A stretch of 64,000 nucleotides of DNA from Poseidonibacter lekithochrous. GTDB lineage: Bacteria > Campylobacterota > Campylobacteria > Campylobacterales > Arcobacteraceae. The notes under the pieces were generated by a model, which ran no database searches, was not told the origin of the DNA, and worked only from the letters and a program-made list of their open reading frames with translations. This document shows positions 1 to 8,740 of this stretch, in pieces. The position numbers and the translations under genes are program-made. Every line of letters starts with the position of its first letter. Positions within the stretch are counted from its first letter, which is position 1. The stretch spans positions 3,348,001 to 3,412,000 of the forward strand of contig NZ_CP054052.1 of assembly GCF_013283835.1 (NCBI RefSeq), written 5' to 3'.

Positions 1-836
1 TGAGTATCTTCAATCTCTTTTTCTAAAAAAGACTCTTTTTCAAGTTTTAATTTTTCTAGATCATGATAAGTATCTTCTAGTTTATCTTTTAGAGTATTTA
101 CCAAACTCTTTATTTTATCAACCTCATCATTTCCATCGTATTTTAATCTACTTGAAAAATCTGGTTTTCTAAGGGCTAAGTTTTTTAAAGAACTTATAAT
201 ATCATCAAATCTTCTAGTTAATAATATATGAACAAAAAAGCCATTAAAAATAAGTATTGAAATACCTACAACTGAAAGGTAAAAAGAGTAAAAGAAATAT
301 GTATTTGTATTTTTTGATACTTGATTAACTGCAAAAGTTAGTTTATTTATAGAATTTTCTGCATCTTTTTTGAAAGTATTTGAGATTTGTTCTGTTAGAG
401 TTTTTACTTTTGTCATCTTCTCAATATCAAAATATTGATTATCTTTTATTATCATAAGAGTAAAACCATATGTAAAATCATAATACTCTAAAAACATCTT
501 TTTATTTTTAAGAGAATCAACTTCTCCCATCTGATTTAAATTATCAAAGTTTCGAAGAATAGTCTCTTTTTTTTCATTTGCATTTTCTAAAATATCTATT
601 TCATTAGTTAAAGCAGCATCGCTAAATATAATAGTGATATTCTCTAAGAATTTTAAATTATTAGTATAATAAGAAGATACTATCATCAACTCACTTCCAA
701 TACTATCTAATTGTTTTGTATTCTCTTTTGTAAAAGCATATCCATATAAAATTACAGATAAAAAAACAATAACATTAATACTAAATATTATAATAAGTTT
801 TTTTACAATTGAAATCTTTTTTATTTTAGAACGCAA
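1..836 (-). CDS. Membrane sensor protein, N-terminal part (cut by window edge)
   Basis: The reading frame is open from a TTG at 836 down to base 1, so the C-terminal output domain lies outside the window. An AGGA sequence about 8 nt upstream supports the TTG, and the frame is closed by a stop just upstream of it. The visible part has a transmembrane helix near the N-terminus (KKLIIIFSINVIVFLSVILY), a mostly helical periplasmic region of roughly 190 residues, a second membrane helix, then a HAMP-like segment and the beginning of a coiled coil rich in Glu, Lys and Leu. This is the layout of a histidine kinase, diguanylate cyclase or chemoreceptor; I cannot tell which. Its start overlaps the end of the porin-like gene by 11 nt, so the two are probably translated together. 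Confidence 0.75.
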   Translation of the reverse strand, partial: MRSKIKKISIVKKLIIIFSINVIVFLSVILYGYAFTKENTKQLDSIGSELMIVSSYYTNNLKFLENITIIFSDAALTNEIDILENANEKKETILRNFDNLNQMGEVDSLKNKKMFLEYYDFTYGFTLMIIKDNQYFDIEKMTKVKTLTEQISNTFKKDAENSINKLTFAVNQVSKNTNTYFFYSFYLSVVGISILIFNGFFVHILLTRRFDDIISSLKNLALRKPDFSSRLKYDGNDEVDKIKSLVNTLKDKLEDTYHDLEKLKLEKESFLEKEIEDT

Positions 837-2067
837 AACTTAGTCCTATTGTATAAAGATACACTGCTTCATTATCAGTTCCAGCAAATCTTCCTAGAAT
901 TCCTCTTCTTTCATAACCACTACTTGATACAGTTGAGTCTGAGATAGAACCATAATTTGTAGTTGTAATTCTATCAATTTGCGTTTTTATAGCAAGTCCT
1001 GGTTTAATATTATATCTTAGACCAAGAGATTGGGTTCTTTGAGAATAGTTTGTTAAATATAACATATCATCCAAACCTCTTTGTAAACTAGCAGATGTTG
1101 CATCTGGAGTATTTAAACCTGAAGTATCAAAATGTTCTTTATCATTCTTTGACTTTGCATATGCAATATATGGTGTAAACTTATCCCAGTTATATCCAAG
1201 CATTACATAATATGCTGTTGTATCAGGGTTCATAGATTTTGTTTCATATCTAGAAATTTCTGTATTTAAAATGTAATTCTCATAACTATAGTTTAAACCC
1301 AAAGTAAAAATAGTAGTATCTTTATCTTCATAACTATATTCATCTACATTATTACCATATGATTTTAATCCATTAGTTACAGTTTTTAAAGCACTTGAAT
1401 CCTCAAGGCTTGATTTTAGTTTTGTATAAGAAGTATGGATTTCAATATTGTCATCATTTGTAATATTTAATCTTATTGAATTAATATTTTTTAATTCAAT
1501 ATTCTCTTCAATATCAAAAGTTGTATTTATATTTTGTTTTGCTTTTCCATAAGGTACTAGGGTTACAGCATAATTATAATCATCATTGATAAAATCTTTA
1601 TAAGTTAACTCTACTCCATCATAATGCTCTAATGCAATAATTCTATATACCTCATTTGGAGAATGAGTCATAGTATGAATATAATCTATATGTAAAGAAT
1701 CTGAATTAAAAAGTAGATTTGATTGCATTCTTCCTACTCTTAAGGCTAAATTCTCATTAAAATCATAATTAACATTTAACCACGTAAATTTTGCTTTATA
1801 TTCATGATGGTTTCGATATGTAATTGCTTGAGATGTAAATTTGTATTTATCATTATAAATACTTACCTGCCCTCCAAGCTTTGAATAAGGAGAAAAAGAA
1901 GTGTCATTATCCACATTATCATAGTTATAATTGTTTGAAGTAAACCCATTTTTATTAAGTTTTGAGGCCATTACATTACCAAAATAATTAAAGCTTGTTT
2001 CATAATCACTTGAGCAAGCTAATGTACTTATAAAAATTAGAATATATAAAAAGCTACTCTTTTTCAT
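826..2067 (-). CDS. Outer-membrane porin-like beta-barrel protein
   Basis: A 413-residue protein with an N-terminal export signal (MKKSSFLYILIFISTLACSS). The LAC at its end could be a lipobox, but the body looks like a beta-barrel: alternating hydrophobic and polar residues, many Tyr and Asn, and a C-terminal strand ending in Phe (TIGLSFAF), as in outer-membrane proteins. I chose the ATG at 2067 because GGAAGG lies about 6 nt upstream; an ATG 15 nt earlier would put that site inside the gene. It overlaps the upstream binding-protein gene by 14 nt and the downstream sensor by 11 nt, so the three form one transcription unit. The ligand is unknown. Porin-like is inferred from composition and context. 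Confidence 0.65.
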   Translation of the reverse strand: MKKSSFLYILIFISTLACSSDYETSFNYFGNVMASKLNKNGFTSNNYNYDNVDNDTSFSPYSKLGGQVSIYNDKYKFTSQAITYRNHHEYKAKFTWLNVNYDFNENLALRVGRMQSNLLFNSDSLHIDYIHTMTHSPNEVYRIIALEHYDGVELTYKDFINDDYNYAVTLVPYGKAKQNINTTFDIEENIELKNINSIRLNITNDDNIEIHTSYTKLKSSLEDSSALKTVTNGLKSYGNNVDEYSYEDKDTTIFTLGLNYSYENYILNTEISRYETKSMNPDTTAYYVMLGYNWDKFTPYIAYAKSKNDKEHFDTSGLNTPDATSASLQRGLDDMLYLTNYSQRTQSLGLRYNIKPGLAIKTQIDRITTTNYGSISDSTVSSSGYERRGILGRFAGTDNEAVYLYTIGLSFAF

Positions 2068-2458
2068 ATAGAACCTTCCCATTTAGTTTTTGAGATGAAT
2101 AAATAATTGTATTGGGAGAAGATAATAGTTTTTGATTAACCTCGTTTTCATTTAATTTAATAGGAGGTACTCTTTTTCCTAAAAAGATTTGTTTCATCCA
2201 ATAGGCATGTATTTGAGATGGTGTTTTATTTAGAAAATACTTTGTAAACTCATCATAATACTCTTTTGTATCGTACACTATGACTTTAATTCCATTTATT
2301 TTACTTATTTTTTTTAAGTATAGTTTTGAAATTTGAGATTTACTAAGTGAATCTATAGCAATATTTTTTGATGCATAAATCTTAAAAGAAGAAGCAAACA
2401 AAAAGCTGCCAGATAACAATAATAATATAAAAAATACTTTAAATATAATATTCATCAT
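2054..2458 (-). CDS. Small periplasmic substrate-binding-like protein (PstS-like fold)
   Basis: A 134-residue protein with a signal peptide (hydrophobic residues 5-22, ending around FASS). The remainder resembles the short PBP-like domains often annotated as phosphate ABC transporter substrate-binding proteins: an early beta-strand (KIYASKNIAIDSLSKSQISK), a central FTKYFLNKTPSQIHAYWMKQ segment and a GKRVPP loop. It is far shorter than a full PstS and no ABC permease or ATPase lies nearby. It is the first gene of a unit with the porin-like protein and the membrane sensor, so it may feed a signal to that sensor. The function is inferred from context; the family assignment is moderate. Confidence 0.6.
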   Translation of the reverse strand: MMNIIFKVFFILLLLSGSFLFASSFKIYASKNIAIDSLSKSQISKLYLKKISKINGIKVIVYDTKEYYDEFTKYFLNKTPSQIHAYWMKQIFLGKRVPPIKLNENEVNQKLLSSPNTIIYSSQKLNGKVLYEKE

Positions 2459-2516
2459 GGATAAATTATATCATATTTATATTATTTACTATTATTTTAT
2501 CTAGTTTACTTAGCTA

Positions 2517-2597
2517 TTAGCCCTTAGGAAGTGATACGAAAAGTGTAGTTGATTTTCCAGAATTAAAGCTTGTTCGGAATATTGATATCTTATTCAT
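2517..2597 (-). pseudogene. Possible relic of a histidine kinase C-terminus
   Basis: Read on the minus strand, this 26-codon frame ends in SGKSTTLFVSLPKG and then a stop. That resembles the final G-x-G-S/T-T-F-x-V-x-LP strand of the HATPase domain that ends many histidine kinases. No upstream kinase sequence remains, because the frame runs directly into the end of the KAP-like ATPase gene. If real, it is the stub of a kinase that once preceded the PBP/porin/sensor unit and was cut when the ATPase/S24 module arrived. The match is only about 14 residues, so this is tentative. Confidence 0.3.
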
Positions 2598-3753
2598 CTA
2601 TTAGTATTCCTGTTTCTATGAAGTTGTGGATTACGTTAATAATATAATTTTCCATATCCCTATCTTCATATTTTGATTTTATGATAAGACAGTCTAAAGA
2701 TACTTGAAAATAAATACTATTAATTTCATTTTTTGGTAATTGTTCAAAATTTAAATTATTTACTACATCATAATTTTTTTCATAGTTCCAATTTTTATTT
2801 ATAATTTCTTCAATACATTTATTAATAGATTCATTTTTATTTTTAATATTGTCTAAAACCTCAATACTAGATTTCTCATTCTTTATTAATTTAAATATTT
2901 TGTGATTTAATATAAAATTAATATTTTGGAATATAAAATATTTTAAATACTTAGATTCATTTTTTATATCTTTTATATATAGAGTAAATTCTAATAAGTT
3001 TTCAAAAATCTGGATATATATTCTGGCATTTACCTCTTGTGAAGCTATTAGATTATTTAAAATCAATTCTTTATATTCTTTCAATTCTAAATATCTTTTA
3101 TCATATTCAAATATTAAATTGAAAAGTTCGATTATTTCTGGTTTATAATATAAAAATTTAGATACCGTTTTTTCTTTTACATTAGAAAAAACATTTTTCT
3201 CTTCACCTTCAAAAACATCGTCATTTAAAATAATTACTACTTTACAATTAAAATTCAAAGTCAATTGAGTGATAAATCCAAAAAGGTCATTTAAATCTAT
3301 ATCTTTTGATTTTCTTTCAAAGTCATCAAAACATAAAATTCCACCATTATTTAATCTTGATAGAGCAGTTCTTTCTATATTATCATTTTGTTCTTCATTT
3401 AATCCATTTGCAATTTTTGAAGAGCCAAATCTTTTCATTCTTTTTGTAAAAGTTGAGAATCCTTTTGTTACAAAATTTTCTCCACCAATAGCAGATGAAT
3501 AAGCTTGAGAGAAAATATCATTTTCTATCTCTTCAATAGAAGTTTTACCATATAGACTTATATAAGAATAAACTTCTCTTTTATCTTTAAGTTCCTGCTT
3601 TAACTCATCACTAGCTATTTCTTTCTGCCAAAAATGAGTCTTACCACTTCCCCATTTTCCAGAAAGCATAATAACTTTACCATTTGAAATATCACTTTTT
3701 AAATAGCCCTTTTCTCCAACTAAATACTTTTTAATTCTCTCTTGGTTAGTCAT
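2590..3753 (-). CDS. KAP-like P-loop ATPase of an accessory module
   Basis: A 387-residue cytoplasmic protein. The Walker A motif GKWGSGKT is at residues 32-39 and a Walker B-like GGILCFDDFE at about 137-146, followed by a strand VVIILNDD near 175 that fits a sensor position. The GKWGSGKT form and the FDDFER sequence are typical of KAP/STAND-like P-loop NTPases. The C-terminal half is Lys-, Glu- and Asn-rich, probably helical, with no motif I recognise. No membrane segments are visible, although KAP family members often have them. It lies 12 nt downstream of an S24 protease-domain gene and is probably cotranscribed with it. KAP-type ATPases occur in phage defence and plasmid systems, so a defence role is possible but inferred. 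Confidence 0.7.
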   Translation of the reverse strand: MTNQERIKKYLVGEKGYLKSDISNGKVIMLSGKWGSGKTHFWQKEIASDELKQELKDKREVYSYISLYGKTSIEEIENDIFSQAYSSAIGGENFVTKGFSTFTKRMKRFGSSKIANGLNEEQNDNIERTALSRLNNGGILCFDDFERKSKDIDLNDLFGFITQLTLNFNCKVVIILNDDVFEGEEKNVFSNVKEKTVSKFLYYKPEIIELFNLIFEYDKRYLELKEYKELILNNLIASQEVNARIYIQIFENLLEFTLYIKDIKNESKYLKYFIFQNINFILNHKIFKLIKNEKSSIEVLDNIKNKNESINKCIEEIINKNWNYEKNYDVVNNLNFEQLPKNEINSIYFQVSLDCLIIKSKYEDRDMENYIINVIHNFIETGILIDE

Positions 3754-3765
3754 ATTAAATATCCT

Positions 3766-4140
3766 CTAAAGATTCGTAAAAGTAAGAAGTACTTTTGCTA
3801 TTACTCTTACATCTTCTTTTTTATATACCAAGTGCGAATAATCTGGATTGATAGATACAAAATGTTCTTCTTCATTTATATCTCTTGCTTTTTTTATCCA
3901 CATTCTTTCTTCATAATAAACTAAAAATATTCCATCTTTTATATACTCATTTTGAGATAAATCTGCAACAACTAAAGCTTTATCATTAATCACAGGTTGC
4001 ATTGATTCCCCATCTACTTTTGTGATGAACAATGATTCTTTTGAGTAGGGATCTTTTAATAAAGAGCTTGAAAAACATATATCTCTTTTTTCTACTTTAT
4101 TATCTATAATCTCGCTAAATTCAAGGTTTATAGTAGGCAT
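3766..4140 (-). CDS. Stand-alone S24 (LexA/CI C-terminal type) peptidase domain
   Basis: A 124-residue protein that consists almost entirely of an S24 self-cleavage domain. The catalytic serine is in DGESMQP (Ser46) and the lysine of the dyad is in MWIKKA (Lys83 or Lys84). The usual N-terminal helix-turn-helix of LexA, CI or ImmR repressors is missing: only about 38 residues precede the core and they show no HTH pattern. AAAGGA lies upstream of the ATG. It sits immediately before the KAP-like ATPase gene in the same orientation. It may be a sensor subunit, an UmuD-like factor, or a repressor that has lost its DNA-binding part. No SOS-box-like operator is obvious upstream. Confidence 0.75.
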   Translation of the reverse strand: MPTINLEFSEIIDNKVEKRDICFSSSLLKDPYSKESLFITKVDGESMQPVINDKALVVADLSQNEYIKDGIFLVYYEERMWIKKARDINEEEHFVSINPDYSHLVYKKEDVRVIAKVLLTFTNL

Positions 4141-4154
4141 GAAGGTATTCCTTT

Positions 4155-4182
4155 ATAAAATTTTATTTATAAATTAATTTAT
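4155..4182. promoter_or_regulatory. Two adjacent AT-rich palindromes upstream of the S24 gene
   Basis: ATAAAATTTTAT (4155-4166) and ATAAATTAATTTAT (4169-4182) are both perfect palindromes, with centres 15 bp apart, directly upstream of the S24/ATPase module. They could be operator half-sites. In DNA this AT-rich such palindromes also arise by chance, so confidence is low. Confidence 0.2.
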
Positions 4183-4360
4183 TAACTATTTTTAATCTAT
4201 AGGCTGTCATAATGTTTAATATATTTTTGAAAGTATAACTTTTTACATATTAACTAAACGATAAAAAGATAGTATAATCTTTAGTATATGATTATTAATA
4301 AGATATTATTACTAATAATAGAGCCATTAAACTATTATTTTAGTAAAAAAGGAGTCTTAT

Positions 4361-5896
4361 ATGAAAACAAATAAATATTTATTCATCAAAGTATTCCTAC
4401 CATTTTTACTTGGTTTCTCAATAATTGGTTTTGTATCAATATTTTCACTTGAAAGACTTAATAGTGAACATCAAAAAATTAGAACTAATCAAATATTAAA
4501 CAATATTCAAAAAACTTACGAAAATAAAATCAAACAAAATTATCATATTTACAATGAAATTGTTCATCATATACAATCTGATCCAATGATTAATAAATAC
4601 TATTTACAAAAAGATAGAGAAAAACTATATGAATATACAAGTAAACTATTTACTAGATTAAATAAAGAGTTTCAAGTTACTCATTTTTATTTCCATGATT
4701 TAGATAAAAAAAACTTTTTACGTGTACACAACTCTAATCTACACTCCGATTCAATAAATAGAATTACTCTAAATAATGCAGAAAAAACAAAAGACATTTC
4801 ATGTGGTATTGAGTTTGGAATACTTCATAATCTTACAAGTAGATATGTAGAACCCTATTATATCAAGGATAAAATAGTTGGATATATCGAACTTGGTGAA
4901 GATATTGATTATTTAACACCTTATTTAGCGGAAATGTTAGATGCACAAATCTTAATAGCTATTAAAAAAGATCTAATTGATTTAAGAAATATAAACCTAA
5001 GTGAAAAAACAAAAGAAAAAATCAAAAACTACCCTGAGACAAAAAAGTATTATATTATCAACTCTAAACAAAAAACATTTGACAAAAATATCACAGAGTT
5101 AATTGATGGAAAAGTAACTATCTTAGATGCACAAAAAAGTGTTGGAAATAACTATGAGGTAGGATTAATAAAATTATATGATTTAAAACAAAAAGAAGTG
5201 GGTGAACTAATAGTATTGATAAATGCAAAAGGTAATAAAACTACTCTAATGAAATTAAAAACACAATTAAGTTTTCTAATTTTTATTATTGCCTTAATCA
5301 TTGTTAGTATTTACTATTTATACCTAAAAAACACTACTAGAAAATTAGATAAATCAACAAAAGATATTATTAAACTTACAAATACAGATCAATTAACCAC
5401 TCTATATAATAGAAGATTTTTCAATAAAAAACTTCCAACAGAAATAAAAAAAGCTATGAGATTAAATAAAGCTGTCTCTTTTTTAATGTTAGATGTAGAT
5501 TCATTTAAACTATACAATGACAATTATGGTCACCTTAGTGGAGATTTAGCCCTAAAACGAATTGCTAAGGTATTAAGAAAAACCGTAAAAAGATCTTCTG
5601 ATATTGCCTTTAGAATGGGTGGAGAAGAGTTCTGTGTATTTATTATGGAAGAGAATAATGACAAAATCAGTGGTCCTATTATTGCAAGAAAAATATTAGA
5701 AGAAGTATATGATTTGGATATTGAACATATAGAAAATGAAGGTCACAAAAAAATCACAGTTTCAATTGGTATATCTATCAAAAAAGGAAATGAAAAAATG
5801 GAGTTAGATACTTTATACAAAGAAGCTGATATTGCTCTTTATGAAGCTAAAACTTCTGGAAAGAATAAACTAGTAATTTATGATGAAAAAAATTAA
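4361..5896 (+). CDS. Membrane diguanylate cyclase with periplasmic sensor domain
   Basis: A 511-residue protein. A membrane helix lies at residues 8-28, a periplasmic region of about 270 residues looks like a Cache-type sensor (FYFHDLDKKNFLRVHNSN, then a GYIELGEDI strand), a second membrane helix is near 305-323, and a GGDEF domain runs from about 350 to the end. The active-site motif is GGEEF at about 420-424 and the product-inhibition I-site RSSD lies exactly five residues before it, so the enzyme should make c-di-GMP and be feedback-inhibited. AAAGGAG precedes the ATG. It is monocistronic and converges on the transglutaminase-like gene, with a 4-nt overlap of the two stop ends. Confidence 0.9.
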   Translation: MKTNKYLFIKVFLPFLLGFSIIGFVSIFSLERLNSEHQKIRTNQILNNIQKTYENKIKQNYHIYNEIVHHIQSDPMINKYYLQKDREKLYEYTSKLFTRLNKEFQVTHFYFHDLDKKNFLRVHNSNLHSDSINRITLNNAEKTKDISCGIEFGILHNLTSRYVEPYYIKDKIVGYIELGEDIDYLTPYLAEMLDAQILIAIKKDLIDLRNINLSEKTKEKIKNYPETKKYYIINSKQKTFDKNITELIDGKVTILDAQKSVGNNYEVGLIKLYDLKQKEVGELIVLINAKGNKTTLMKLKTQLSFLIFIIALIIVSIYYLYLKNTTRKLDKSTKDIIKLTNTDQLTTLYNRRFFNKKLPTEIKKAMRLNKAVSFLMLDVDSFKLYNDNYGHLSGDLALKRIAKVLRKTVKRSSDIAFRMGGEEFCVFIMEENNDKISGPIIARKILEEVYDLDIEHIENEGHKKITVSIGISIKKGNEKMELDTLYKEADIALYEAKTSGKNKLVIYDEKN

Positions 5897-6498
5897 TTAA
5901 ATTTTAGTTCATTTATTACTAAGCTTTTATTTTTAAAAGGATCAATTATCCCTTGTATTTCATCGTACTTATATCTTAGAGGGAATCCTATTTTAGACCC
6001 TGTTGCAGTACTCTCCAGAATATAAAATCTTTTACCATTTACATATAAAGCTTTTTTATTAGCAATTTTATCTTTTAGATTCACTATTACAAAAATATGT
6101 TTGGGAACTAATACAAAATATGCTTCGTAACCTTGTGTTTTTAACATAGATATTAATAGATTTGATTTATCATCACAATCCCCATAGTTTTGCTTTACAA
6201 CTTGTTTTGAAGATCTAGCGATACTTTCATTGATTTTATAAGGAATTGCAGTTGTGAAGTCTAATAAAGCTTGTACTTCGCACTTTTCATTGTTTTTACA
6301 ATCTTTGATTAAGTAAGTACTTAATCTTTTTGTATATTCATCTACTCTTACTTGATTTACATAAGTACTATCACCTATATCAATAAACTGATTTTTTACT
6401 ATGAAAAAAGAAGTAATTATCATATAAATCACATATATTATAAATATAAAAGATAATATAAATGAAAAATATTTTAAATACTTATTATCTATTAACAT
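5893..6498 (-). CDS. Membrane-anchored transglutaminase-like protein
   Basis: A 201-residue protein with one N-terminal membrane helix (about residues 10-33) and a C-terminal transglutaminase-like cysteine-protease fold. The catalytic Cys is in YGDCDDKS (Cys108), the His in PKHIFVIV (His134), and the third residue is probably Glu162 in FYILESTA, in place of the usual Asp. The spacing fits the family. The substrate is unknown; proteins of this type cleave or modify proteins in the periplasm. Its ATG overlaps the end of the cobC-like gene by 7 nt, so it is the last gene of the cobalamin unit by position, without an evident link to that pathway. Confidence 0.7.
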   Translation of the reverse strand: MLIDNKYLKYFSFILSFIFIIYVIYMIITSFFIVKNQFIDIGDSTYVNQVRVDEYTKRLSTYLIKDCKNNEKCEVQALLDFTTAIPYKINESIARSSKQVVKQNYGDCDDKSNLLISMLKTQGYEAYFVLVPKHIFVIVNLKDKIANKKALYVNGKRFYILESTATGSKIGFPLRYKYDEIQGIIDPFKNKSLVINELKFN

Positions 6499-7505
6499 AT
6501 CTCTTCAAGAGCCTTTTTTAGTATTATATTTGCACTAGATGCTTTTACTGCAATTCTCACATAATTTTCATCAAGAAAGTCAAAGTTTGAACAATCTCTA
6601 ATCATTATTCTATAAGGTTTTAGTTTTTCTTGCAAGTGCTTTGCTGTTATATTTTTTAGTTTTACAAGTATATAGTTTGCACTACTTTGATAAATAGATT
6701 CTATTAACTCACAGTTTTGTAAAATCTTCTCTAACTCTATTCTATTTTTTACATTTATAGCTTTTGAGATTCTTTTGAAAGAGTAATCTTCAAGGGCGCT
6801 TTGCAAATAGTTTGAATCAAATTGAGATAGTTTCCACATAGGTTCAAACCTTTTTATACTCTCAATATTTTTTTCATTTGATACAAGAGTCCCTACTCTA
6901 ATACCAGCACTTGAATAAAACTTTGTCATTGATTTTAAAATATATAATTTATCATACTCTTTTATATATTTTGTAGCTGATTTTCCATCACAAAAATCTA
7001 AGAAACTCTCATCAATCAAAATCGTACAATGCCTTTGTATCCAATAATTCATCAAAGTATCAATATCATAATATGTTCCATCAGGAGTTGATGGGTTTAC
7101 AAATACAACTAATGAGCCCTCTTTTACAGGTAAAAGCATATTCTCAAATCTATTAATAGTTCTAAGCTCATAAGCAAAGTTTACAGCTGCTTTTTTATAC
7201 TCTAAATACGCAGGAGAATAAATAGTACAGTGAGTTAAATCAAGATGTTTAAACAGAGTAAAAATAGCAGAGCTTCCACCATTAAAAAGCTCCATTTCAC
7301 TAACATCTATTTTATAGTTATTTGCAATTTTTTCATACAATTTATCATAAATTGGATAAGCAGAAATATCTAAAGAATTAAAATCAATATTTACTTCTGG
7401 TTTAATAAAGTTTATATTTGAAGATAAATCAATAATATCTTTTATTTCACAGCCTAATTCTTTTGCAAAACTATCAATTTGCCCACCATGTTCAAATGTT
7501 TTCAT
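6492..7505 (-). CDS. cobC: CobC/CobD-like PLP-dependent aminotransferase (threonine-phosphate decarboxylase type)
   Basis: A 337-residue fold-type I PLP enzyme. The N-terminal HGGQIDSFAKELG matches the HGG start of threonine-phosphate decarboxylases (CobD/CobC), which make the aminopropanol linker of cobalamin and are related to histidinol-phosphate aminotransferases. FVNPSTPDGTYYD carries the Asn-Pro segment (usually NPNNPTG), ILIDESFLDF the conserved Asp, YILKSMTKFYSSAGIR the PLP-binding Lys and GIRVG the phosphate-binding Arg. I chose the ATG at 7505, which overlaps the cobS stop as ATGA. The neighbours cobS, cobU and cobT support the cobalamin role over histidine synthesis. Name usage differs between species (cobC versus cobD). 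Confidence 0.85.
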   Translation of the reverse strand: MKTFEHGGQIDSFAKELGCEIKDIIDLSSNINFIKPEVNIDFNSLDISAYPIYDKLYEKIANNYKIDVSEMELFNGGSSAIFTLFKHLDLTHCTIYSPAYLEYKKAAVNFAYELRTINRFENMLLPVKEGSLVVFVNPSTPDGTYYDIDTLMNYWIQRHCTILIDESFLDFCDGKSATKYIKEYDKLYILKSMTKFYSSAGIRVGTLVSNEKNIESIKRFEPMWKLSQFDSNYLQSALEDYSFKRISKAINVKNRIELEKILQNCELIESIYQSSANYILVKLKNITAKHLQEKLKPYRIMIRDCSNFDFLDENYVRIAVKASSANIILKKALEEIC

Positions 7506-8248
7506 ACTACTAATACCAATGCTATATTTAATAAAATAAGTTCTACATGCTCTAGGGTATATCCTAAACAATCCCCATTTACAAATCCAAACTTTTTATT
7601 TAACCTTTTTAAAATTACATAAAAAAGAACTAATGAAGAGACAAATAAAATCATCATATGAGAGCTAATTAAAAAAGCAAAAAGTACATAAAGTAAAGCA
7701 TATAGTTTTACTTTTGTAACTCCCGCATCTTGAAAAGCAAGTGATAAAAAACTATCTTTATTAAAATTAAAAAAACCTAATAAATATATAAAGTTAATTC
7801 GTGAGAACATAAGAACAACTAAAAACAACATATACTGCTTTTCATATAATAAATATGTAATTGCCCCTACTTTTAATAAAGCTAGACCAAAAGCATACAT
7901 AGCTCCAATTGCTCCAATTGTAGGCTCTTTCATGATCTTATATGCATCTTTACCACCATGGGCTGCAAAAGAAGCATCTACTACATCACATACAGCTTCA
8001 AGGTGTAAGAAGCCATATAAAAATAGATACAAAACAGCAGAGATAAAAGAAGCATATAAAGGATTAAAAATTTCAAGTAAAAGAAGATTTATTCCAATTA
8101 CAATACTTGCTAAAATAATTCCTATTAGAGGAAGAAAAGCTAGGGTATATTTATATGTTTCATTAACTATCTTCATATCTTTTACCCATACAGGGATACT
8201 TGTAAAATATGAAAGTGCAAAATAAAAAGCGTGAAGAACTATTTTCAT
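7502..8248 (-). CDS. cobS: Adenosylcobinamide-GDP ribazoletransferase (cobalamin synthase)
   Basis: A 248-residue integral membrane protein with about six hydrophobic helices. It joins adenosylcobinamide-GDP to alpha-ribazole (or its phosphate), the last main step of nucleotide-loop assembly. Family signatures include FALSYFTSIPVW near the N-terminus, the LEAVCDVVDASFAAHGG segment (family form LDGLADTADG..GG) and the FGFVNGDCLGYT motif near the C-terminus (family form GGxTGDxLGA). The length matches CobS. It overlaps cobU by 4 nt and the cobC-like gene by 4 nt, both in ATGA-type arrangements, which indicates translational coupling. Confidence 0.92.
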   Translation of the reverse strand: MKIVLHAFYFALSYFTSIPVWVKDMKIVNETYKYTLAFLPLIGIILASIVIGINLLLLEIFNPLYASFISAVLYLFLYGFLHLEAVCDVVDASFAAHGGKDAYKIMKEPTIGAIGAMYAFGLALLKVGAITYLLYEKQYMLFLVVLMFSRINFIYLLGFFNFNKDSFLSLAFQDAGVTKVKLYALLYVLFAFLISSHMMILFVSSLVLFYVILKRLNKKFGFVNGDCLGYTLEHVELILLNIALVLVV

Positions 8249-8739
8249 TTTAGTTTTTTCTCCAGTGAGTATTTTACTTCATATACCTCATCACAATTTT
8301 GTGCTAAATACTGCCCAATAAGTCCTGATACATCTACAAAATCACGACTGTATCTATCCATTGGAATTACACCATTTCCTATATCATTTAGAATAAAAAT
8401 CATATTGCAATCAATTTTGAATAACTCTTCTAATTGCTCTTTCATTTTATCTATTCCATCATCCATATTATTTAGAATAAACATAGTCATACAGTCAATA
8501 AGATATGTTTTGCCTTTTTTAATATGAGGAAGTAAATTTTTTGTCTCTTCAATGCTCAAAAAATCTTCTTTTCTCTCATCAATATGTCTATTGATTCTAT
8601 CTTGCATGGCTTCATCATTATAAGAGTTATCATAAGTAGCCACATAATATGGTTTTTTATTTCCTGATAATTCTAAAGCTTTAGCACTAGCTTTTGAAGT
8701 CTTACCTGATTTTTGTCCACCAAAATAGAATATTTTCAT
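8245..8739 (-). CDS. cobU: Adenosylcobinamide kinase / adenosylcobinamide-phosphate guanylyltransferase
   Basis: A 164-residue CobU/CobP protein. The P-loop GGQKSGKT is at residues 7-14. The family segment VATYDNSYNDEAMQDRINRH carries the usual D-x-E-M..RI..H pattern with the catalytic His. The C-terminal NDIGNGVIPMDRYSRDFVD then GLIGQYLAQNCDEVY matches the conserved NEVG-GIVP...R-F-D...LA...D-V region. It phosphorylates adenosylcobinamide and then transfers GMP from GTP, giving the CobS substrate. It is slightly shorter than typical CobU (about 180 residues). It overlaps cobS and follows the MarC gene by 1 nt. Confidence 0.92.
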   Translation of the reverse strand: MKIFYFGGQKSGKTSKASAKALELSGNKKPYYVATYDNSYNDEAMQDRINRHIDERKEDFLSIEETKNLLPHIKKGKTYLIDCMTMFILNNMDDGIDKMKEQLEELFKIDCNMIFILNDIGNGVIPMDRYSRDFVDVSGLIGQYLAQNCDEVYEVKYSLEKKLK

Positions 8740-8740
8740 A

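Noticed and set aside
3742-3924. Plus-strand frame of 60 codons opposite the S24 gene.
   Set aside because: Phe/Tyr/Ile-rich shadow of the S24 gene with no start signals.
4155-4182. LexA-type SOS box upstream of the S24 gene.
   Set aside because: The palindromes are purely A/T and match no LexA consensus I know; listed only as weak possible operators.
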